In this document: positions 18,790 through 25,797 of the stretch, one piece after another
Layout of the letters: each line of letters begins with the position of its first letter
How positions within the stretch are numbered: position 1 is the first letter of the stretch
NCBI GenBank assembly: GCA_015680685.1
Contig: MNCI01007900.1
Coordinates: forward strand, 173,326-199,122
Source: Gnetum montanum
Lineage: Eukaryota; Streptophyta; Gnetopsida; Gnetales; Gnetaceae
Direction of reading: 5' to 3'
DNA length: 25,797 nucleotides
Notes under the pieces: model-generated
What the model saw: the letters and a program-made list of their open reading frames with translations, nothing else
What the model was told of the DNA's origin: nothing
Databases searched by the model: none
Program-made: the position numbers and the translations under genes

Positions 18790-19849
18790 ATTCCTAGGAG
18801 AATTCAGACTAGGATAGTAGCCAATCAACCCCTAGCTCCCTTGGTTAACAACCTTTTCAATTTGACTAATTATCATGATATCCCAAAATCACTTCAAAAT
18901 ATAAATTTGTTTTTCGATGCCAAAACCCCTACTAGCGATGCTCGCCAACATATACAATGTTTTGAAGCCTTACTAGACATCCACAACATTGTCCAAAACA
19001 ATGTGGCATGTAGGGTATTTGTGATAACTTTCAGAACCAAAGCAACCTAATGGTTTCCAATGCTCCCTAATGCCTCAATGAACTCATAGCAGGAGTTTCA
19101 AAATAAGTTTTTGACTCAATTTGCTAAATTCACAAGCCCTACCATAGCATCTAGCAACTTCACCAGCTTAAGAAAGTTACCTGGGGAAAATGTTAGAGAT
19201 TACAACCTAAGATTTCTTCACTAATTGGCCTATGTGCCAAGTGAGATGCATCCACAGCTTGATGACATCATCAACATTTACCTCTCTACCATTGATCCAT
19301 TCTTTGCCTATGCCATCAAATTTGATTCAAACATAACGGAAATATAGGGAGCAATGGCTAAAGCCATGGAGCTAGAATAAATTACCCTTATGAACAGCAT
19401 TTAAACCCAGTTTGGAATGCTGAGTGTTAGCAATCTTATGCAACATAGTCATCTAACTTTACCAACTATTCCAATGACCAACACTCTGTTTCAAACTCTC
19501 ATTCCCCTTCAAATGACTCAACCTACAAATAGCTATTTTCAAGGTCCCACATCATCTCCATTCCTACCATCTAACACTAGTTTGAATGATGATCAATCGA
19601 AGACCTTAATTCAGTCTATCACAAACCCAAATAAGGTACGTAATCCTATTGAACTCATGACTCAAGCTGAAGATCAAATGGCCCAGATATTAACTTCGCT
19701 TCAAAAACATTCAAACAAAGTAGTTGAATTAAAGAGAAACAACAACAAGGATCCTATACAACTTGAAAAGCCTAGTTCATCAGTCAATGACAATTATTGT
19801 CACCTCCATAACAGTAGGAAACATTCTGAGAAGACTTATTCCCAATTTT
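18790..19849 (+). pseudogene. Ty3/gypsy gag, decayed
   Basis: Gag forms the virus-like particle of the element. The frame through 18841 shows the capsid pattern: F-F-D-A-K-T-P-T-S-D-A-R, C-F-E-A-L-L-D-I-H, then past a stop W-F-P-M-L-P, F-Q-N-K-F-L-T-Q-F, S-L-R-K-L-P-G-E-N-V-R-D-Y-N-L-R-F, as in retrotransposon gag domains. Stops stand where Gln or Trp is expected (N-S-stop-Q-E-F; R-F-L-H-stop-L-A). The later part (19620-19849) has an acidic helix and a zinc-like Y-C-H-L-H-N-S-R-K-H motif whose last Cys is Tyr. It is not functional. Confidence 0.85.
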
Positions 19850-20760
19850 GAGTATTATATGATGACAACACCCAAGGTCAACAAAATGGAAAATCTCTTA
19901 TTATGGTCCTTAATGTACCTCATCAAACAAAAAATGAAGAGGTTTCCTCATTGGAGCAAGTTATGATAAGCGACCCTAACCCGCATAATGCTCGCTACCG
20001 TAAACTTAGTGACATCATGAACAACACATAGCAACAAACTAGAAATGACCCTTACACTCTGCCAAATAGAAGAGTTCCTAGTCAAAGTAACACAAATACT
20101 CAAACTGGGTCATCCCAGACAAACACCCCACAATGACCAAATCCACCTTCTATACTTGGAATAACTCCATCTTAATTAGAAGCCAAAAAAGCACCTAAGA
20201 CTTACGATCTAGTTGAGGATTTGAAGAAAATCAAAGCTAACATTACAATGTATGATCTATTATGTTTTGACAAAATGAAAGAGGCAGTTCAAGAGATAGT
20301 TCATAGACTAAAAATCAATAAAGGAAAATCCCCAACCCTCGAAAAGCAAGTTCACTTCACAAAAAGTCCTAACACATTATTAGTACAAAATGTAAATGAT
20401 TCCATGATGATCAAGAAAGAGCAACCTCCTTTCCTAACAACTCTAATTATTTTAGGAAAGAATGTCTACAATTGTTGGATGGATTTTGGAGCAACTGTTA
20501 GTGTCATGTCACTTGAGGTATGTAAAACTTTAGGAGCACAAATGATACCATAAACAAAAAATGTGATTCAACTTGATATAGTAGGGTCATTAAAAGGAGT
20601 GAAAGTGTAACTTAAACAATACCCTATGTTCACATGTTACATAGATATTCTAGTAGTTGACATGTTACCTACTTATGGTGTGCTCCTATCTAGGAGTTTT
20701 GGATCCAAGTTTGGGGGCTTCTTTAGGTCATATTTCTCAGAGCTATTAATCTCTATCAAA
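19850..20760 (+). pseudogene. Ty3/gypsy protease and preceding linker, decayed
   Basis: After a low-complexity linker with stops, a frame open at 20221-20553 leads to the aspartic protease: F-L-T-T-L-I-I-L-G, then W-M-D-F-G-A-T-V-S-V-M at 20476-20508, where the active site D-S/T-G-A has become D-F-G-A, then S-L-E-V-C-K-T-L-G. Past a TAA, the second half follows as V-D-M-L-P-T-Y-G-V-L-L-S-R-S-F and G-G-F-F-R-S, matching the D-I-P-x-x-Y-G-M-L-L-S-R-D-W block of plant gypsy proteases. The protease would cut Gag-Pol. It is inactive by the lost Ser/Thr and the stops. Confidence 0.88.
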
Positions 20761-21174
20761 CAAGTAGTTACAACCTTGGATCAACACAATTAATTTTTGG
20801 AAGATCAAAGCACTAATCCTTATGTTGGGGTTATTGAGGTTAAGCATAGCAAACATGTTGTAAATGACTATGTGAGTAGAGCTAAAAAGATAAATCTTAT
20901 CTCTCATGTAGATTCCACATAATCCTATCAAAGTTCTAGAGAAGATGAAGAAATCTATAAAGATACTTTGCCTTATCAACAACATGATGGATTTCGTCTA
21001 AGTAATCTACCACCTTTAGGGAAAGATAAAGATATAAATAAGACCCTACCTCTTAAAACATTTGGAGGTGTACTAAATTTTAACAACACATTCATGGAAC
21101 ATTCTCCTAAAAAGGCTATATTCGATGACCCACCAAGACTTAAACCTATCATTGAAACTTATATAAAAGAATAA
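20761..21174 (+). pseudogene. Post-protease segment of the gypsy polyprotein
   Basis: The protease frame goes on with stops at about 20793 and 20921, then an open piece to 21174 with F-G-G-V-L-N-F-N-N and D-D-P-P-R-L-K-P-I-I. This is the linker that usually precedes the reverse transcriptase. No RT palm motif (Y-x-D-D) is found before the integrase tail begins, so RT, RNase H and most of the integrase are missing. Confidence 0.65.
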
Positions 21175-21245
21175 CTTGATAGAAAATGAATATGAAAGTT
21201 AAGATTAGGTTTTGGTTTTTGTAATCTTAAGCATTGAAAAATTAT

Positions 21246-21513
21246 TAAATAATGTTATGATAGGAAGTACGTTAGTGAAGTCTTTAAGATAGGATTACTA
21301 GTTCTAGAAAAAGGTAGAACATTTGAACGAGCAAATCTTCAAAGTAAGTTCCCTTCTATGTGGTCATTCCCATTCTGAATTAAAGACATCATTGGCCCCA
21401 ATGTATATAGTGTTGCTAATGTGCAAGGACATAAGTTAACTAGAAATTTTAATGCATTCCATCCAAAGCATTTCTACTCAAGTAGCCCACATGGGCACCT
21501 AGTAGATTCTTAG
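21246..21513 (+). pseudogene. Gypsy integrase C-terminal tail
   Basis: In one frame with a single internal TGA: V-L-E-K-G-R-T-F-E-R-A, K-F-P-S-M-W-S-F-P-F, I-K-D-I-I-G-P-N-V-Y, then L-T-R-N-F-N-A-F-H-P-K-H-F-Y and a TAG at 21511-21513. This matches the SH3-like W-x-G-P-F-x-I-x-x-I-x-G-x-N-A-Y end of plant gypsy integrases. It follows the post-protease linker by only about 70 bp, showing a large internal deletion. Confidence 0.75.
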
Positions 21514-22255
21514 TTGCATGCATTCTTCCTCTTCGCCATGCATTTTACTTGTATATAGTTGCATTTGCATATTTTTTTTGCATTTCCATCATTTCTTTAT
21601 TAGCATATTGTTTTGATTTTTGCTTTGCATATGATTTTAATAATCATTATGATCGTTTGAATTACTAGGCATTGGGTCATTAGAGCACCATTGGAAAATA
21701 ATGTTAATATAAGGCTTTATATAATATTTCTTATTACTATTACATAAAATATCTTCTATTACTATATATTTTAATAAGGTTTTGATTCTTCATAGTCTTT
21801 TTCAAGGTTTTAGTTTCTTTAGTTATGTTGGATTATGGAGCATGATATTTGTGCTAACTTATCATGTAATCATCATGATCATATGAGTGTAGGATAGGTG
21901 ATGTTGGAGAATGGTTAGCCATAATTACTAGGTAACCTTGGAAAACTCCATTTTCCCTCTCATAAGCCCTAGCCCTTAAGTGTGATGATTCATGATTACC
22001 CTATGAACAATGGGGTGAAGTGTGTTCATTTCCACTTGAGAACCCTTAGCCACCCAAGAGACCTACTATGATGCTATCAAATTATAATTAAAGGCACATA
22101 CACAAGGGTTGAACTACACCATGGGCAAAGTTCCGAAAGGACTGTGTTCGTTAATAGTGTAGCTAATCGTCTAGACTCATGTTGGAATTTCTACCTTAAG
22201 AATGAAATACACCATGAGCAAAGTTTTCTCAAAAAATAAAAATAAGAATGAGGAT
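21514..22255 (+). other. 3' untranslated region of the gypsy remnant, ending in a purine tract
   Basis: No ORF. Two similar stretches, CTACACCATGGGCAAAGTT (about 22111) and ATACACCATGAGCAAAGTT (about 22207), lie 96 bp apart. At 22231-22254 a run of 24 bases is purine except for three T, ending AATGAGGA one base before LTR copy C. It is a candidate polypurine tract, which primes plus-strand synthesis directly 5' of a 3' LTR. Confidence 0.6.
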
Positions 22256-22268
22256 TGATGAGAGCGGG

Positions 22269-22448
22269 TACTCTAATAATTAGAGTGGTTATTATTAAGG
22301 CTATTACTCTAATTATTAGAGTGGTAATTATTAGAGCAGTTACTCTAATTATTAGAGTGGTTATTATTAGAGCCATTACTCTAATTATTAGAGTGGTTAT
22401 TATTAAAGTAGTTACTCTAATTATTAGAATGGTTATTATTAGAGTGGT
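22269..22448. repeat. 36-bp minisatellite in U3 of LTR copy C, 5 units
   Basis: Five units start at 22269, 22305, 22341, 22377 and 22413. Each starts TACTCTAAT(T/A)ATTAGA(G/A)TGG; four of the five hold the perfect palindrome of CTCTAAT and ATTAGAG arms around one base. The rest of the unit is TTATTATTA-like with a variable GC(A/T/C) end. Two shorter units (TTTCTCTAAAATTAGAG cores) follow at about 22451 and 22475. Because 36 is a multiple of 3, both strands show spurious long frames here. Confidence 0.95.
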
Positions 22449-22532
22449 AGTTTCTCTCTAAAATTAGAGGGGCAGTTTCTCTAAAATTAGAGTGGCAGTT
22501 TTGGTAATTATTAGAGTAGTTGTTGCCAAGCC

Positions 22533-22540
22533 TATAAATA
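22533..22540 (+). promoter_or_regulatory. TATA box of LTR copy C
   Basis: CCTATAAATAC lies about 85 bp after the minisatellite and about 182 bp before AATAAA. It has the same context as the boxes in copies A and B. Confidence 0.82.
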
Positions 22541-22721
22541 CAGTGCCCATGCACACAATAGAAGAAGTCAAGAAGAAATAGAAGAGTTAAGAATAATTCA
22601 GAGGAGGAAGTCTTTTAGGAGTCAGGTAGCGAAACTCTAGCCAAGTGCCCATAGCAGGAGGTCTAAGTGTGGACGGATCTTTATTCGAGCATTGTGTACC
22701 TGAGCACAACTTGTGTACGAC

Positions 22722-22727
22722 AATAAA
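22722..22727 (+). terminator. Poly(A) signal of LTR copy C
   Basis: ACGACAATAAAAACGAGCT matches GTGACAATAAAGATGAGCT in copy A and GGCAATAAAGATCAAG in copy B. Conservation in all three marks it as the R-region signal. Confidence 0.75.
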
Positions 22728-23257
22728 AACGAGCTCTTGGATTCATCCTTGCAGCATTTAAGATTTGTTTTCTTACTCATTTTCTTTATTTTATTTTCTT
22801 TTATGCACTTCCCATTTCTGTTATTAGCACACATAGTACGATCACTTCAAGCATGCGTGTAACACTTGGTAACCCAGTAATGATTAGCATTTGGTAATCC
22901 TAGTAGTGTTGCATTGGTTCAGGATGTGTACGGCAAGTGAGAATGGATACTAGTGTTAGGATTAGTTTAAAGCCTAGTTAATCAATAGTTAAGTTAAATT
23001 AGTCACTTAATTATCTCTCTCTCTCCTCCCTTATTAGAAATAAGATATAAAAACATAAAAGCTATAAAAATCATATGCCTCAAGCTTACTTAACCATAAA
23101 ATTGTGACATACAAGTAAGTTTGGGAAGACAACGATTGATTAACCCTGAGTGTTCCATTCGGGCGCATAAGCACTTAGTCCTTGAATTTCGACTGGATCG
23201 CACATGAAATGCTCGTATATGTATGGTTGAGCATAGGAGTACCTTGCCTCTCATCAT

Positions 23258-23275
23258 TAGCGTTGTTGCTGGGGA
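23258..23275 (+). other. Primer-binding site, tRNA-Asp type, degraded
   Basis: TAGCGTTGTTGCTGGGGA matches TGGCGCCGTTGCCGGGGA, the complement of the plant tRNA-Asp 3' end used by many plant gypsy elements, at 14 of 18 positions. The four differences are all G-to-A or C-to-T. It starts two bases after CTCATCA. The tRNA sequence is recalled, not looked up. Confidence 0.8.
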
Positions 23276-23443
23276 CTTACTTGTTTGTGCACTACATAGA
23301 ACATAGGAAATCATCCATATTGTTGGGACGTTAGAACAAACCCTTAGGGTTGTTCAAAGAAAAGATAAGACAATGGTAAATCGCACACCAAATAAGATGA
23401 AAATGTCTTCTTCTTCACATAAGATCACTTCAACAACTAGGAC
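23276..23443 (+). other. Element leader between primer-binding site and 980-bp repeat
   Basis: Short non-coding segment. No ORF or motif is recognised. Confidence 0.5.
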
Positions 23444-23529
23444 TAACATAAGAGACAGTCGGTAGCATCATACACGTAACCAAGATCACCCCAGTTCCTC
23501 AATAATTTTGGGTAGTACATACTCACCAC

Positions 23530-24410
23530 GATGAGTATGTACCTGATTTCACCTTTATCCTCCACCAAGATGAACAACTATGTTGGAGAGATTTGGAGGG
23601 TAACATAGTGTTGCCTCTAGATTGATCAGTTCCAAACATGCTCCTTCATGCACTCACATGAATAGACATGTCGCTTTTATATGTAGAATACATTGCATGT
23701 AATCATGAAACAAGGGACTATCATCCCACAGAAGCGCAACGTCAACAGGACTTGCAACAGGAGAGTTACCACACATCCTTGAAGGGTGAATGGCCCCATA
23801 AGACCCCACACGTTTTAAACAAAATTGGGGATGAAGAACCAATTTCAATAGGTTCCCCACCAAATGATGTTCCCCCTCCTAACGATGGTCAGGAGGTGGT
23901 GTATCAGAACCTCCACTCCGTAGTTCACAACCTTGGTTTTGATCCCCGTGAACATGAAGAGTTCAACGAGGGAACACAAGCACACGATAAGGGCAGACGT
24001 TCTGATAGTAATCACGATCAAGGCCAAGACCACTGAAGAGAAGGTAGAAAACACTGTTATGACAATGGTTCTCCTTCTTCTTTACCTTCATCGTCACATT
24101 CACCCTCTCCTTCGGTGTTGGGATGCAATCATAAGAAAACTAACCATGAGGATAAATGAAGATAGAGTGAAAAACATCGACAAGACAATCGAGAACAAGG
24201 ACAAGGGCACTTTAGGAAATCACAATATAGAAGAAGGAAGAGTAGGGAACCATGTAGACATCATAAATGCTATGAACAGGATGACCATGAAGAATCCCTC
24301 CTCGCAATCAGAAGCATGTTAGATATCACGGAGACCGTAAGAGTTCCAACAAGGCACCAAAAGGATAGTAGGATCAAGAGGTTAGAGATGAACAATAACC
24401 CATGATTTGA
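23530..24410 (+). pseudogene. Leader/gag-position ORF in repeat unit 1, decayed
   Basis: The frame D-E-Y-V-P-D-F-T-F-I-L-H starts at 23530, has a TGA at 23623-23625 and one at 23659, then an open piece 23668-24036 (M-S-L-L-Y-V-E-Y ... D-H). Past a TGA it continues with a Ser-rich block, then a basic Arg/His/Lys/Gln-rich block with K-S-R-E-P-C-R-H-H, and then L-D-I-T-E-T-V-R-V-P and an N-N-N-P end. It is strongly hydrophilic. Position after a primer-binding site suggests the N-terminal part of Gag, before the capsid I-P-x-F-x-G start (I-P-R-F-E-G-G in unit 2). I do not recognise the family. Confidence 0.6.
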
Positions 24411-24508
24411 AGGGGGATACACATAACATAAGAGACAGTCGGTAGCATCATACACGTAACCAAGATCCACCAGTTCCTCAACAATTTTGGGTAGTATATA
24501 CTCACCAC

Positions 24509-25390
24509 GATGAGTATGTACCTGATTTAACCTTTATCCTCCACCAAGATGAACAACTATGTTGGAGAGATTTGGAGGGTAACATAGTGTTGCCTCTAGA
24601 TTGATCAGTCCCCAACATGCTCCTTCATGCACTCACACGAATAGACATGTCGCTTTTATATGTAGAATACGTTGCATGCAATCATGAAACAAGGGACTAT
24701 CATCCCACAGAAGCGCAACGTCAACAGGACTTGCAACAGGAGAGTTACCACGCATCCTTGAAGGGTGAATGGCCTCATAAGACCCCACACGTTTTAAGCA
24801 AAATTGGGGATGGCAAACTGATTTCAATAGGTTCCCCACCAAATGATGTTCCTCCTCCTAATTATGGTTAGGAGGTGGTGTATCAGAACCTCCACTCCGT
24901 AGTTTACAACCTTGGTTCTGATCCCCGTTTACATGAAGTGTTCAACGAGGAAACACAAGCACACGATAAGGGCAGACATTCTGATAGTAATCACTATCAA
25001 GGCCAAGACCACTAAAGAGAAGGTAGAAAACACTGTTATGACGATGGTTCTCCTTCTTCTTTACCTTCATCATCACATTCACCCTCTCCTTCGGTGTCAG
25101 GACGCAGTCATAAGAAAACTAAACATGAGGATAAATGAAGACAGAGTGAAAAACATCGACAAGATAGTTGAGAACAAGGACAAGGGCACTTTAGGCAATC
25201 ACAACATAGAAGAAGGAAGAGTAGGGAACCATGTAGACATCATAGATGCTATGAACAAGATGAACATGAAGAATCCCTCCTCGCAACCAGAAGCATGTTA
25301 GATATCACGGAGGCCATAAGAGTTCCAACAAGGCACCAAAAGGATAGTAGGATCAAGAGGTTAGAGATGAACAATATCCCACGATTTGAA
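24509..25390 (+). pseudogene. Leader/gag-position ORF in repeat unit 2, decayed
   Basis: Same protein as in unit 1. The TGA at 24602-24604 is shared, but the second unit-1 stop is a CGA Arg here, so the frame is open from 24617. It has its own stop at 24869 (TAG where unit 1 has CAG, in N-Y-G-stop-E-V-V-Y). The end I-P-R-F-E-G-G-Y-T (about 25375-25400) reads like the beginning of a gypsy capsid domain and is cut by the repeat junction. Confidence 0.6.
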
Positions 25391-25487
25391 GGGGGATACA
25401 CATAACATAAGAGACAGTCGGTAGCATCATACACGTAACCAAGATCCACCAGTTCCTCAACAATTTTGGGTAGTATATACTCACCAT

Positions 25488-25797
25488 GATGAGTATGTAC
25501 CTGATTTCACCTTTATCCTCCACCAAGATGAACAACTATGTTGGAGAGATTTGGAGGGTAAGATAGTGTTGCCTCTAGATTGATCAGTCCTCAACATGCT
25601 CCTTCATGCACTCACACGAATAGAAATGTCGCTTTTATATGTAGAATACGTTGCATGCAATCATGAAACAAGGACTATCATCCCACAGAAGCGCAACGTC
25701 AACAGGACTTGCAATAGGAGAGATACCAAGCATCCTTGAAGGGTGAATGGCCTCATAAGACCCCACACGTTTTAAGCAAAATTGGGGATGGCAAACT
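25488..25797 (+). pseudogene. Leader/gag-position ORF in repeat unit 3, cut by window end
   Basis: Same start as units 1 and 2, with the shared TGA at 25581-25583. A 1-base loss in a G-run (ACAAGGACT against ACAAGGGACT, about 25673) shifts the frame. A TAG at 25715-25717 replaces the CAG of the other units. The window ends inside the unit. Confidence 0.6.

Larger units (their letters stand above)
22256..23256 (+). mobile_element. LTR copy C, 1001 bp, with primer-binding site downstream
   Basis: Ends TGATGAG (22256-22262) and CTCATCA (23250-23256), as in copies A and B. Internal order: 36-bp minisatellite (22269-22448), related shorter repeats to about 22520, TATA box (22533-22540), a GTG-TGGACGGATCTTTATTCG block shared with copy A, poly(A) signal AATAAA (22722-22727), GATCACTTCAAGCATGCGTG, repeated TTGGTAA(C/T)CC motifs, GGTTCAGGATGTGTACGG (22917-22934), and the 3' tail. 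A tRNA-Asp-type primer-binding site starts two bases after the LTR, so it is the 5' LTR of the element to its right. The purine tract to its left would also fit a 3' LTR of the gypsy remnant. Confidence 0.92.
23444..25797. repeat. 980-bp tandem repeat, 2.4 copies, running off the window
   Basis: Units are 23444-24423 (980 bp), 24424-25402 (979 bp) and 25403 to the window end (395 bp, partial). Each starts TAACATAAGAGACAGTCGGT. By eye they are nearly identical, with scattered single-base differences; units 2 and 3 share variants (GATCCACCAG, CAACAATTTT, TAGTATATAC) against unit 1. The unit length is not a multiple of 3. This is much less diverged than other repeats in the window. Confidence 0.96.

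Noticed and set aside
22191-22461. Open frames of 61 and 68 codons on opposite strands with Ile-rich repeats
   Set aside because: They are by-products of the 36-bp minisatellite, whose length is a multiple of three.
23654-24054. Minus-strand frames in the 980-bp units, repeated at 24633 and 25249
   Set aside because: They repeat only because the DNA repeats; the + strand frame has the more protein-like content (charged blocks, capsid-like end).
23444-25797. CRISPR-like or satellite origin of the 980-bp repeat
   Set aside because: Units are long, directly adjacent and carry a decayed coding frame; there are no spacers. It is a tandem duplication of retroelement sequence.

Overview
The window looks like nuclear DNA of a seed plant, most likely a conifer. 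It is AT-rich, full of long-decayed retrotransposons, and holds a broken TIR-NBS-LRR (TNL) disease-resistance gene with plant-type introns. TNL genes are absent from grasses, and the TIR sequence (a conserved R-x-P-D-T-K-H stretch followed by an H-L-Y block) reads like conifer TNLs. The species call is an inference. I found no intact protein-coding gene.

Layout, left to right. (1) 1-931: Ty3/gypsy integrase remnant, + strand. (2) 932-2640: non-coding, with a 91-bp tandem repeat. (3) 2640-5870: promoter-like block, candidate leader intron, and a decayed ORF for an unidentified retroelement-type protein with a proline run and a duplicated coiled-coil segment. (4) 6164-7086: LTR copy A. (5) 7087-7490: diverged duplicate of the TNL 5' flank. 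(6) About 7500-10520: LINE on the - strand, split by LTR copy B (7938-8800), which has a clear 5-bp target-site duplication. (7) 10740-11535: purine-rich TNL 5' flank with local tandem repeats. (8) 11536-15488: TNL pseudogene (TIR, NB-ARC, LRR) with recognisable introns and several frameshifts and stops. (9) 15489-17100: nothing recognised. (10) 17105-18120: GC-richer TATA-containing block and a 46-bp tandem duplication. (11) 18790-21513: Ty3/gypsy gag-protease remnant joined almost directly to an integrase C-terminal tail. (12) 22256-23256: LTR copy C, with a palindrome-bearing 36-bp minisatellite in U3, a purine tract just upstream and a tRNA-Asp-type primer-binding site just downstream. (13) 23444-25797: a 980-bp tandem repeat (2.4 copies, running off the window) in the leader/gag position of the downstream element.

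Most of the content is one story: repeated retrotransposon insertion into a TNL neighbourhood, followed by decay. Many disruptions are C-to-T or G-to-A changes, as expected from methylated cytosines (Gln codons turned to TAG/TAA; all four differences of the primer-binding site from its tRNA are transitions). The points most worth a second look are the LTR family A/B/C with its TGATGAG...CTCATCA ends, the late 980-bp amplification, the palindromic U3 minisatellite, the promoter motif shared between 2.65 kb and LTR A, and the unidentified coiled-coil ORF.
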